Positions 61,601 to 64,000 of a DNA stretch of 64,000 nucleotides are shown here, piece by piece. The DNA lies in contig NW_019091435.1 in the NCBI RefSeq assembly GCF_001949145.1, positions 200,684-264,683 on the forward strand. The letters are read 5' to 3'. This stretch comes from Acanthaster planci (lineage: Eukaryota > Echinodermata > Asteroidea > Valvatida > Acanthasteridae). Position 1 is the stretch's first letter. Each line of letters begins with the position of its first letter. The translations under genes and the position numbers were made by a program. The notes under the pieces were generated by a model. It had not been told where the DNA came from. It saw only the letters and a program-made list of their open reading frames with translations, and searched no databases.

Positions 61601-61663
61601 CCACATTCTGCGGATGTTCAGTGATGCTCGGTGGAACATCTTCTCTCCTTCTTGCTGCTACAA
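1043..61663 (-). CDS. robo: Roundabout (Robo) guidance receptor, 24 exons, partial at both ends
   Basis: This is the whole coding path seen here: exons on the minus strand joined from 61663 down to 1043, about 1,457 codons. Domain order is five Ig (about residues 8-479), four FN3 (480-910), one membrane helix (about 938-960) and a long cytoplasmic tail with Robo motifs CC1 and CC2. Robo receptors sit in the plasma membrane of growing axons and migrating cells, bind Slit through the N-terminal Ig domains and signal repulsion through Ena, Abl and RhoGAP partners. The family is identified from the domain order, the LRDDFR linker before Ig2, and tail motifs [10 protein letters not shown] and [14 protein letters not shown]. 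Intron phases match at every junction. Vertebrate ROBO1-3 have 5 Ig plus 3 FN3; the fourth FN3 is unusual. The signal peptide, start codon and C-terminus are outside the recognised exons. Confidence 0.95.
2743..3216. mobile_element. hAT-type MITE, 474 bp
   Basis: Ends are tagggctgtg and its inverted form (right end reads cagcccta). It is flanked by an 8-bp target duplication, cttaagta at 2735-2742 and ctgaagta at 3217-3224 (one mismatch). The sub-terminal parts share inverted gaatattcga words. No transposase frame, so it is non-autonomous. Confidence 0.85.
3577..3705 (+). repeat. SINE-like fragment
   Basis: The stretch gacttgcccaagatcacaac followed by an agctggatttgatctga block resembles the conserved core and tail of old tRNA-derived SINEs. 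No clear tRNA head is seen. The identification is by resemblance only. Confidence 0.35.
3847..3921. repeat. 22-bp tandem repeat, 3.4 copies, at a splice donor
   Basis: Units start at 3847, 3869, 3891 and 3913 with core gtaactcacctaaaacaaac. Read on the minus strand, each unit except the one at 3869 carries aggtgagttac, a strong 5' splice site. The last unit supplies the donor of exon w. Confidence 0.9.
3922..3987 (-). CDS. robo: Robo exon w (66 bp), cytoplasmic Ser-rich segment
   Basis: Encodes [18 protein letters not shown] then TSSVG. It corresponds to the Ser-rich stretch before CC2 in vertebrates (NSSDRGSSTSGSQGHKK). Acceptor tctctag and donor gtgagt, both phase 1, so skipping keeps frame. 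Its 5' splice site lies in a 22-bp tandem repeat that copies the donor downstream. Confidence 0.82.
   Translation of the reverse strand: MAACQVHLSAIVYQVILEQVQ
3988..4516 (-). other. Intron between exons v and w
   Basis: A 529-bp intron bounded by the weak gtcaat donor and a tctctag acceptor. Nothing else is recognised. Confidence 0.7.
4517..4821 (-). CDS. robo: Robo exon v: cytoplasmic exon with CC0-like tyrosine and CC1 motif
   Basis: Encodes [10 protein letters not shown] near its start, which resembles the tyrosine site before CC1 in vertebrates (STVYGDVDL), then [13 protein letters not shown], a clear CC1 (family PTPYATTQLI), then a Ser/Gly-rich stretch and PGVRKTSRS. In known Robos CC1 is an Abl target and binds DCC. 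Acceptor tttcag, phase 2. The donor chosen is AGAG|gtcaat, a weak site, but it gives phase 1 as needed by the next exon; without it the frame stops nine codons later. Confidence 0.87.
4822..5863 (-). other. Intron between exons u and v
   Basis: Contains the 31-bp minisatellite at 5411-5662. No other structure is recognised. Confidence 0.75.
5411..5662. repeat. Minisatellite, about 31-bp unit, 8 copies
   Basis: Core ctgacaatattcacagtct followed by aaggccaaatat; units differ at a few positions, and one has lost a ca pair. It is intronic. Confidence 0.95.
5864..6023 (-). CDS. robo: Robo exon u: cytoplasmic Ser/Thr-rich linker
   Basis: Encodes [20 protein letters not shown], then [19 protein letters not shown] and [13 protein letters not shown]. 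The acceptor is ctgaatag after a t-rich tract (phase 1); the donor is gtatgc (phase 2), matching the following CC1 exon. No conserved motif is recognised; it sits between the Cys-Cys segment and the tyrosine motifs, a region of low conservation in Robo tails. Confidence 0.75.
6024..9443 (-). other. Intron between exons t and u
   Basis: Contains the 35-bp minisatellite at 7056-7605. If exon t ends at 9559, the intron reaches 9558 and its first part includes the pyrimidine-rich open frame at 9444-9558. Otherwise nothing is recognised. Confidence 0.75.
7056..7605. repeat. Minisatellite, about 35-bp unit, 16 copies
   Basis: Core gtgtttagttggactcccaa then cagccagtgtttatg. Units 7-9 and 12-14 share the same variant order (cagcc, agtagtc, aatagcc), showing block duplication. 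An open frame across it is a by-product of the repeat. Confidence 0.95.
9559..9794 (-). CDS. robo: Robo exon t: cytoplasmic, Trp-rich and Cys-Cys segment
   Basis: Encodes [20 protein letters not shown] then [18 protein letters not shown] and [13 protein letters not shown]. It parallels vertebrate Robo WLADTWPNTG...DCSISCCTAGNGNSDSNL just inside the membrane. Acceptor tttgcag at 9795, phase 2. The 3' end is uncertain: the frame reaches a stop at 9542-9544, so a weak donor (T|gtaata at 9558, phase 1) is used here because it fits the next exon. A stronger donor (gtaggt below 9444) ends an open frame shifted by one base. Confidence 0.75.
9964..10772. mobile_element. Non-autonomous DNA transposon, 809 bp, 5-bp target duplication
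   Basis: Terminal inverted repeats are caggggtcgatattaac on the left and caggggtcgaaattaac (as complement) on the right. It is flanked by tacaa at 9959-9963 and 10773-10777. The interior has ctggtcc/ggtggtcc words near both ends and no transposase. It could be a 5-bp-duplication hAT relative; the family is not certain. Confidence 0.8.
11322..11901 (+). mobile_element. TTAA-type repeat element, copy A
   Basis: About 75-80% similar by eye, in the same orientation, to 13768-14313. The right end is ctgcaagtgg then ttaa; the left end is degraded (gcctgctgccggg). Shared landmarks include cagccaggcctgcc, aacatggctggatta, gcagcggtgctgtgt and cttttgtcccatttcgggca. Confidence 0.8.
12079..12115 (-). 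CDS. robo: Robo microexon s (37 bp), first cytoplasmic segment
   Basis: Encodes [12 protein letters not shown] plus part of a Val codon. The acceptor has a strong pyrimidine tract ending ctacacag and the donor is gtgagt. Phases are 1 in and 2 out, exactly those needed to join the membrane exon to the next cytoplasmic exon, and the joined reading ([13 protein letters not shown]) runs on without stops. There is no homology signal by itself; the call rests on splice sites and phase. Confidence 0.75.
12116..12841 (-). other. Intron between exons r and s
   Basis: A 726-bp intron with gtgaga donor and ctacacag acceptor. No repeat or coding segment is recognised. Confidence 0.75.
12842..13060 (-). 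CDS. robo: Robo exon r: duplicated juxtamembrane segment and membrane helix
   Basis: Encodes an acidic, glycine-rich juxtamembrane stretch present twice ([14 protein letters not shown] and [14 protein letters not shown]), then QPWF, the hydrophobic helix [19 protein letters not shown], and a basic stop-transfer run WRRQRKQKQ. This fits the Robo pattern QPAFI...helix...YRHRKKR. The acceptor ctggag follows a perfect tactgac branch-point word; a second, identical acceptor 60 bases further in (exon end at 13000) gives the single-copy form in the same frame. Donor gtgaga, phase 1. Confidence 0.9.
13768..14313 (+). mobile_element. TTAA-type MITE, copy B
   Basis: Flanked by ttaa on both sides (13768-13771 and 14310-14313), with terminal inverted repeats ccacttgctgcc at the left and ggcagcaagtgg at the right. 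This fits piggyBac- or Kolobok-type target sites. No transposase. An open frame inside (13994-14386) is not recognisable. Confidence 0.82.
14890..15760. mobile_element. pogo/Tc1-type non-autonomous transposon, 871 bp
   Basis: The terminal inverted repeats begin cagtaaaatcttgataagtc on the left and cagtaaaatctcgataagtc (complement) on the right, 27 of 30 bases alike. TA flanks both ends (14888-14889, 15761-15762). Sub-terminal ataactcgaa/aagtcgaaac words recur. The 99-codon frame at 15101-15400 is not a recognisable transposase. Confidence 0.88.
16329..16622 (-). CDS. robo: Robo exon q: last FN3 domain (family FN3-3) in one exon
   Basis: Encodes [49 protein letters not shown] and [20 protein letters not shown]. 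It is a close match to Robo FN3-3 ([30 protein letters not shown]...YKVWCLGNET). Four potential N-glycosylation sites (NGS, NHS, NDT, NST) are present. Acceptor cacacag and donor gtgagg, both phase 1. Confidence 0.96.
16623..17421 (-). other. Intron between exons p and q
   Basis: A 799-bp intron. About 16810-16905 resembles a SINE head (ggattcgaatccc, a tRNA B-box-like word). No coding segment is seen. Confidence 0.7.
17422..17650 (-). CDS. robo: Robo exon p: second half of the extra FN3-2-like domain
   Basis: Encodes [20 protein letters not shown], a hydrophilic loop, then [20 protein letters not shown] and [13 protein letters not shown]...S.YI.SF parallels V....DLIEGY of the exon at 19555-19768. 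Acceptor ccaatag, phase 0; donor gtaagt, phase 1. Together with 18448-18560 it forms a complete phase 1-1 FN3 cassette. Confidence 0.9.
17711..17797. repeat. 22-bp tandem repeat, 4 copies
   Basis: Unit acagtcagctactggcaatt then tg, nearly perfect across four copies, inside the intron between the two exons of the extra FN3 domain. Confidence 0.95.
18096..18210. repeat. Imperfect foldback, possible MITE
   Basis: The left part tttacaccaaagat and the right part atctttggtctacacaac are inverted, and gtggacc-type words recur at both sides. No target duplication was established. Confidence 0.4.
18448..18560 (-). CDS. robo: Robo exon o: first half of an extra, FN3-2-like domain
   Basis: Encodes [19 protein letters not shown] then [19 protein letters not shown]. 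Its pattern (L..x.GISI.N....STTLKVIWQ) parallels both vertebrate FN3-2 and the exon at 22562-22662, and it has the same 1-to-0 phases and the same break after WQ. Acceptor gtgatag; donor gtatgt. It looks like the duplicate of the FN3-2 first-half exon. Whether both copies are always included in the mRNA is unknown. Confidence 0.88.
18561..19554 (-). other. Intron between exons n and o
   Basis: A 994-bp intron separating the two FN3-2-like cassettes. Nothing is recognised in it. Confidence 0.7.
19555..19768 (-). CDS. robo: Robo exon n: second half of FN3-2
   Basis: Reads [20 protein letters not shown] then [20 protein letters not shown] and [13 protein letters not shown]. The segment V-x-x-x-x-x-x-I-x-G-Y is the same as vertebrate FN3-2 (VDQQSQYIQGYKILYRP), and P-x-x-N/D-x-x-Y-x-V-x-x-x-P-F is kept too. 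Acceptor tttacag, phase 0; donor gtaagt, phase 1. Confidence 0.94.
20542..21849. mobile_element. hAT-like element with (gagacc)n-rich ends, contains the N gap
   Basis: Ends are cagtgttgtagtcgagacc on the left and, as complement, cagtgttggaggtctcaag on the right. It is flanked by an 8-bp duplication gtctgcac (20534-20541) and gtccgcac (21850-21857), one mismatch. Both ends are packed with gagaccgagacc repeats. Positions 21008-21651 are unsequenced, so the core could hold anything. Confidence 0.85.
21008..21651. other. Assembly gap (run of N)
   Basis: 644 undetermined bases inside the hAT-like element. Open frames spanning it have no meaning. Confidence 1.
22562..22662 (-). CDS. robo: Robo exon m: first half of FN3-2
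   Basis: Encodes [20 protein letters not shown] then [14 protein letters not shown]. It aligns with vertebrate Robo FN3-2 ([24 protein letters not shown]). Acceptor attacag, phase 1; donor CAG|gtaggt, phase 0, immediately after the tryptophan-glutamine pair. The same break occurs in the exon at 18448-18560, which supports a common origin. Confidence 0.9.
22663..22986 (-). other. Intron between exons l and m
   Basis: A 324-bp intron that contains a perfect 19-bp hairpin at 22761-22802. Confidence 0.8.
22761..22802. repeat. Perfect hairpin, 19-bp arms, 4-base loop
   Basis: Arms atccaccactgtcatgagt (22761-22779) and its exact complement at 22784-22802, loop atcc. It lies in the 324-bp intron between FN3-1 and FN3-2. 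Confidence 0.97.
22987..23136 (-). CDS. robo: Robo exon l: second half of FN3-1
   Basis: Starts [19 protein letters not shown] and continues [19 protein letters not shown] to the QPITTRG end. It matches family FN3-1 (SWQTVAENV...[24 protein letters not shown]). Acceptor gtgatag and donor gtagga, both phase 1. Confidence 0.95.
23137..23861 (-). other. Intron between exons k and l
   Basis: Contains a foldback element at about 23548-23782, ending about 80 bases from exon k. The rest is unremarkable. Confidence 0.75.
23548..23782. mobile_element. Foldback MITE, about 235 bp
   Basis: The left end ctctctaaattcgaaagagt and the complement of the right end ctctctaaattggaaagaat match, and the inner parts (attgaaattaaggaccagac / aatgaaattagggacaagac) pair as well. 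No clear target duplication. Confidence 0.7.
23862..24053 (-). CDS. robo: Robo exon k: Ig5-FN3 linker and first half of FN3-1
   Basis: Encodes a linker ([20 protein letters not shown]) and then [20 protein letters not shown] and [17 protein letters not shown]. The SWQPP and Y.(I/L)E(A/Y)F features match Robo FN3-1 (TVTLSWQPN...SYIIEAFSHASGSSW). Acceptor cttacag and donor gtaaga, both phase 1. Confidence 0.94.
24054..24922 (-). other. Intron between exons j and k
   Basis: An 869-bp intron with gtgagt donor and cttacag acceptor. Nothing else is recognised. Confidence 0.75.
24923..25050 (-). CDS. robo: Robo exon j: C-terminal half of Ig5
   Basis: Encodes [20 protein letters not shown] then [22 protein letters not shown], with the second cysteine and the family-typical TWSA-like closing strand (family: [26 protein letters not shown]). 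Acceptor attgcag completes Arg; donor gtgagt, phase 1. Confidence 0.95.
25051..25462 (-). other. Intron between exons i and j
   Basis: A 412-bp intron inside Ig5, phase 2. Nothing else is recognised. Confidence 0.8.
25463..25619 (-). CDS. robo: Robo exon i: N-terminal half of Ig5
   Basis: Encodes [20 protein letters not shown] and [20 protein letters not shown], matching Robo Ig5 (RPPPVIRQGPVNQTVAV...LSCVATGSPVPTILWRKDG). The PPPVIR linker and the NQT glycosylation-type site are both kept. Acceptor ctgatag, phase 1; donor AG|gtgagt, phase 2. Confidence 0.95.
27289..27453 (-). mobile_element. hAT-type MITE fragment, inverted relative to 44023-44233
   Basis: The interior is the near-exact complement of the element at 44023-44233 (for example cataagtaacagggtgaata and gaatagcttgtgaattggct). 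The right end reads ...atacaacactg; the left end tagcgttg is altered. Target duplication is not clear. Confidence 0.7.
30026..30061. repeat. Hairpin, 13-bp arms, with a third partial arm
   Basis: gtaccccacaagg (30026-30038) and its exact complement at 30049-30061 with a 10-base loop. A further ggtatcccacaaggcc copy follows at 30075-30090. Confidence 0.9.
31179..31344 (-). CDS. robo: Robo exon h: C-terminal half of Ig4
   Basis: Encodes [20 protein letters not shown] then [20 protein letters not shown]. It parallels the Robo Ig4 form LLFSYQP...RFSVSQTGDLTI...DVGYYICQTLNVAGS. In known Robos Ig4 takes part in dimer contacts. Acceptor tggcag, phase 0; donor gttagt, phase 1. Confidence 0.95.
31345..33502 (-). 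other. Intron between exons g and h
   Basis: About half of it is the pogo-like inverted-repeat element at 32075-33221. The rest is unremarkable. Confidence 0.75.
32075..33221. mobile_element. pogo-like inverted-repeat element, about 1.15 kb
   Basis: The left end cagtaaactctggctaagtc and the complement of the right end cagtaaactccctctaagtc agree at most positions. TA flanks the left end; the right flank is ca. gacttaag/gccgactta words recur near both ends, as in the related element at 14890. No transposase. Confidence 0.65.
33503..33627 (-). CDS. robo: Robo exon g: N-terminal half of Ig4
   Basis: Encodes [19 protein letters not shown] followed by [21 protein letters not shown], with the first cysteine and core tryptophan of Ig4 (family: [27 protein letters not shown]). 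Acceptor ctgcag, phase 1; donor CAG|gtagtg, phase 0, a slightly weak donor. Confidence 0.94.
33628..34247 (-). other. Intron between exons f and g
   Basis: A 620-bp intron with gtaagt donor and ctgcag acceptor. Nothing else is recognised. Confidence 0.75.
34248..34375 (-). CDS. robo: Robo exon f: C-terminal half of Ig3
   Basis: Reads [20 protein letters not shown] then [22 protein letters not shown]. It carries the second Ig cysteine and closes Ig3, matching the family YEIRDDHTLKIRKV. Acceptor cctgcag completes a phase 2 codon (AG|A, Arg); donor gtaagt leaves phase 1. Confidence 0.95.
34376..39663 (-). other. Intron between exons e and f
   Basis: A 5.3-kb phase 2 intron. A tRNA-like fragment lies at 39391-39462 and a poly-T run at about 36079. 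No coding segment is recognised. Confidence 0.75.
39391..39462 (+). repeat. tRNA-like fragment (SINE head or tRNA pseudogene)
   Basis: tggtcgagtggtaaaac resembles a D arm/A box, and gtgggttggaatcccac forms a perfect T arm with a B-box-like loop. The anticodon stem does not pair, so a working tRNA is unlikely. Confidence 0.45.
39664..39805 (-). CDS. robo: Robo exon e: N-terminal half of Ig3
   Basis: Encodes [19 protein letters not shown] and then [20 protein letters not shown], with the first Ig cysteine and core tryptophan. It fits Robo Ig3 (RPSFVKRPSNLAV...FKCEARGDPVPTVRWRK). Acceptor cctgcag, phase 1; donor AG|gtgaga, phase 2. The phase 2 break inside Ig3 is matched by the next exon. Confidence 0.95.
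39806..41474 (-). other. Intron between exons d and e
   Basis: A 1.7-kb intron with gtaagt donor and cctgcag acceptor. Nothing else is recognised. Confidence 0.75.
41475..41565 (-). CDS. robo: Robo exon d: C-terminal half of Ig2
   Basis: Encodes [18 protein letters not shown] then [12 protein letters not shown], the F and G strands of Ig2 with the D-x-G-x-Y-x-C motif. Acceptor caccag, phase 0; donor gtaagt, phase 1. Length is 91 bp, exactly completing the Ig2 fold begun in the previous exon. The sequence matches the family pattern SDAGKYVCVGTNMVGERES. Confidence 0.95.
41566..42546 (-). other. Intron between exons c and d
   Basis: A 981-bp intron inside Ig2, phase 0. Nothing else is recognised. 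Confidence 0.75.
42547..42737 (-). CDS. robo: Robo exon c: N-terminal half of Ig2
   Basis: Begins with [13 protein letters not shown], the signature Ig1-Ig2 linker of Robo proteins (ILRDDFRQNPSD in vertebrates), then [17 protein letters not shown] and the core tryptophan in VTWSKDDED. Acceptor attacag (phase 1) and donor CAG|gtacgt (phase 0). This is the best single family marker in the ectodomain. Ig2 helps Slit binding and heparan-sulphate contact in known Robos; that role is inferred here. Confidence 0.96.
44023..44233 (+). mobile_element. hAT-type MITE, 211 bp, perfect target duplication
   Basis: Ends are cagtgctgtatttgagtcca on the left and, as complement, cagtgttggagtgggatcca on the right. 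It is flanked by exact 8-bp copies of acctgttt (44015-44022 and 44234-44241). No coding capacity. Confidence 0.92.
44312..44405. repeat. Short foldback repeat, copy 1
   Basis: Ends cctgtattacatcgcatttt and the complement of atgcaaaaatacacagg pair imperfectly. A related copy lies inverted at about 53500-53595. Confidence 0.55.
51634..51811 (-). CDS. robo: Robo exon b: C-terminal half of Ig1
   Basis: Reads [10 protein letters not shown] to LEVA, with the core tryptophan first and [14 protein letters not shown] carrying the second Ig cysteine. Phase 0 entry (ctgacag acceptor) fits the preceding exon; the gtgagt donor leaves phase 1 for the Ig2 exon. The ending NNATLEVA matches the family end of Ig1 (NASLEVA). 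The middle is unusual: the family block LPSGSLFFL plus the basic loop after it is replaced by [14 protein letters not shown], and the half domain is about 7 residues shorter than human ROBO1. A sister exon with the usual sequence was not found but cannot be ruled out. Confidence 0.9.
53500..53595. repeat. Short foldback repeat, copy 2
   Basis: ccctgtgcattttgcatcgc through cacgcaatacagagg aligns with the complement of 44312-44405 at roughly three quarters of positions by eye. Confidence 0.5.
54451..55325. mobile_element. Harbinger-like MITE, about 0.87 kb
   Basis: The left end agctgtgttcacactggact (from 54455) and the complement of the right end agttgtgttcgcattggact match at 17 of 20 bases. 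This resembles the inner ...cactggactt word of the element at 19975. The target site is unclear (taa/tca or tga/tga). Confidence 0.7.
55579..55806. repeat. Tandem duplication, 115-bp unit, 2 copies
   Basis: Both copies start atgtgcactc and end cactattatg(t/c)attgg, with an aacgccctt/aatgccctt block between. Copies start at 55579 and 55694 and are diverged. Confidence 0.8.
58468..58705 (+). repeat. 238-bp direct repeat, copy 1
   Basis: Begins acatagctgtcagaattaca and ends ttgtttagctgagt. It is the same length as copy 2 at 59733 and differs at only about 6 positions by eye. Confidence 0.93.
59733..59970 (+). repeat. 238-bp direct repeat, copy 2
   Basis: Near-identical to 58468-58705, same orientation, 1,027 bp apart. 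The arrangement is like a small terminal-direct-repeat element, but no TG...CA ends or flanking duplication were found. Confidence 0.93.
61533..61663 (-). CDS. robo: Robo exon a: N-terminal half of Ig1
   Basis: Encodes [14 protein letters not shown] then a segment around [19 protein letters not shown], the first beta strands and first disulphide cysteine of Ig1. It matches the start of Robo Ig1 closely (family form: DFPP.I.EHP...V..GEPA.L.C.AEGRP.P.I). The acceptor is ttgcag before 61663 (phase 1) and the donor is gtgagt after 61533 (phase 0). A second AG six bases further in (exon end at 61657) is possible. Ig1 is the main Slit-binding domain in this family. It is the first exon recognised in the window; the upstream signal-peptide exon is not seen. 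Confidence 0.93.
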
Positions 61664-64000
61664 CTGCAATCAAGCACATAAAAATCACATTAACTACAAA
61701 TTTAAATTGTTGGTTTGTCTGCAGAAGGGATTTAAGATGAAACCAGTACAAGCAGAATTAACCTGTAGAGAAAAACCATAGAGAGTCTGGGGTTCAATCC
61801 ACACACTTAGAGTGCCATGCAGGGCAAAATATCAAGGAACTGCCAAGCTGGGAATAGAGGTGGAAATAAACTGCAGAAGTCTGCCAGTTTCAAGTTAATC
61901 AGGTGACATCCCATATACACAGGGATGGCCAATTTATGACGTACCAACATGAAGGATTTATTGTGCTCTTTCTGTATTAAAATTTTAAAAGTGCACACAA
62001 ATGTAGAAGTTAAAAATGCCCTCAAGACACACTTCTCACAATGCAGTCATAACTTCTTGTTAATTCCATGTCCACCTATACGTCAAGCACCCCAGTGAAG
62101 AAAGTCTGAAACAGTTTACCAGACCAATGGAAACATTTCTTTCGGTCACTTCTGTGATGCCAATTTGATATTCTTGATTTCTCAACTTGTAATTCAGTTG
62201 TACAACTCTTTCTATAAATACAGGCCAACACAAGCAGGAAACCATGCTTCAATATTTATTTGAATGAAATCCAAACCATCCATGCAAGAAAGGTGAAGCC
62301 CAAGTAAATACACCCAAAGGGATAATATTACATGGTGGTATGATTTAGCACTACCAGATGGAAGGATAAAGATAGGACTACTCTATAAGTCCCAGGTGAC
62401 TCAACTACCTAAGCTGGCATTACAAAGTGAACTGACATTTAATAAGCATTAAACCCAAACAGTATAGGCAATTATGGAAGTATTTATCCACATTGGAAAC
62501 CTTGCTTTAATGTGGTTTGGTTATAAAAATGGAAATGACTGGAGTCATGCTTTTTAGACATGCACAAGCACATATTATGATTCAAGCATGATTCAAGGAA
62601 TAGGCCTATTCACATGGTATTTGCTCTCAGAGAGATGTCGACAAAGCTTTGCATTTATTAAAAATTTGGCTAGAATTGCTCATGTTCTTGACACTGCTGC
62701 TCAGTACTGTCTGTTTATTCACATGGACTTTCACTTTCCTTACACAAAGCACACAGCTAACACAAAGTCGCTCTCATTTTCAACTTCAGTCTCAGTCGTG
62801 GTGACTGAATCTGATACATTGTATGAGTGCATCCTCCCCAGAACTGCATCAGCGGGTTATTGCCAACATGCTGGGCTGGCACCATTGGCATTATCCCAAC
62901 AAATGAAATGACAGCACTTTAATCTGGACCTTGAGTTTGCATAAACAAGACTGTAATTAACTTCCTATACATTTGGAATCAATGATCTCTAATAAGCACT
63001 TCTGCACAACAGTTACACTCACAGGCACAAAGAGTCTTTTAACTTTAAAACTGTTTATAATCAGAGATGCATCCTGACAGGTGCAGGGTACATAGACAAG
63101 CCAAGGCAGATACCAGTAATTGCACTCACTAATTAATATGACATCCCCTCCCTCAAATTATCCATAGCACACATATCTTAATTGAAGCATTCCTGTCTAA
63201 TATGTCTAGAATGCCAGCTGCTACAAACCACACCACAGAGTCAGACCATGCATGAGTCTACATTGCCTTCCTGTAGAGCTGCTGCATACAAACACATCAA
63301 TAGTTTCATTTCAACTGAGTTTCAAAATTAAACAGATTTATACAAGCCCACTTTTAAATTCATTAAAATGTCGCTGATGTAATTACAATGAAATGTTACT
63401 GATCTTCCAAAGTACCTTTTAAGTAGTGGGCCTTCACTTTGGGTCTCATCTGAGCAAGCTTGTAGACCTCTTCTCAGTTTCAACTCAGTGCTTCTAAATG
63501 TAAGTTGAACTTGAAGGCCAATCCCCAACAAAAACAGATTTAAAGTCAATATTATACTCCAGATGTTACAATGATTTCAAAGAATTTTACTTAAGTACTC
63601 CCACAGATAATACTAGGATCATTTGAAATCTGCTGGAGCTGTGCTCTCCACAAATCAACACTGATAGATTTGCACCACAAATATCATGTAACATGATAGT
63701 AGAAAATGAGGTTTTCATCCTTCACTATCAATCTTATAAATGGGAACTATTCCAGAAAATCACTCAACAAGATACTCTTCAGAGTAGAACTATGTGTATC
63801 ACTGTCAGTTCTGAAAAACACAAGTGTTGATAGTAACAAATCACATTTTTTCAAATGACAGTCCATTCCTAGCCAGAATTTAGTTTATTGTTCAACAGCT
63901 GTTGAGCATAAAATTGGCTTTGAAGAATGTGAACTTCTTGTTGAGTGGAGGGAAGAATGTGTACACACCTTCAATGGAGTCAGGGCTGTTTATTTACCAT
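61664..64000 (-). other. Upstream of Ig1 exon: probable intron
   Basis: The ttgcag acceptor at 61664 marks this as intron. No signal-peptide exon, promoter or repeat is recognised here. The frame of exon a stays open up to an ATG at 61751; see findings. Confidence 0.6.

Overview
The window is almost entirely one large animal gene read on the minus strand. It encodes a Roundabout (Robo) family axon-guidance receptor. Twenty-four exons can be placed between 61663 (5' side) and 1043 (3' side). They give an open reading path of about 4.37 kb (about 1,457 codons). Every junction has consensus-type AG/GT borders and matching intron phase, though two cytoplasmic donors are weak. Both ends are missing: no signal-peptide exon or promoter is recognised above 61663, and the cytoplasmic tail continues below position 1.

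The organism looks like a marine invertebrate, most likely a non-vertebrate deuterostome (echinoderm, hemichordate or cephalochordate); a lophotrochozoan cannot be excluded. The reasons are a single Robo whose CC1 and CC2 motifs resemble vertebrate ROBO1/2, an AT-rich genome with frequent acatgtacatgt-type words, and introns rich in small DNA transposons (hAT, pogo/Tc1, Harbinger-like and TTAA-type MITEs). No sign of bacteria or viruses is seen.

Layout in transcription order: Ig1 (61663 to 51634), Ig2 (42737 to 41475), Ig3 (39805 to 34248), Ig4 (33627 to 31179), Ig5 (25619 to 24923), FN3-1 (24053 to 22987), FN3-2 (22662 to 19555), a second FN3-2-like domain (18560 to 17422), the last FN3 domain (16622 to 16329), a juxtamembrane plus transmembrane exon (13060 to 12842), a 37-bp microexon (12115 to 12079), and five cytoplasmic exons (9794 to 1043). 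The cytoplasmic exons carry a CC0-like tyrosine site, CC1 ([10 protein letters not shown]) and CC2 (LPPPP). The ectodomain would bind Slit-type ligands and the tail would recruit Abl/Ena-type effectors; both roles are inferred from the family.

The most unusual points are: four FN3 domains instead of the usual three, from an apparent tandem duplication of the FN3-2 two-exon cassette; a 60-bp tandem duplication at the start of the transmembrane exon that copies the branch point and 3' splice site; a 22-bp tandem repeat that copies the 5' splice site of a short cytoplasmic exon; and an Ig1 C-terminal half that departs from the usual Slit-binding segment. The introns hold well-preserved MITEs with target-site duplications, including one nested insertion (a hAT-like element inside a Harbinger-like element) interrupted by a 644-bp assembly gap at 21008-21651.
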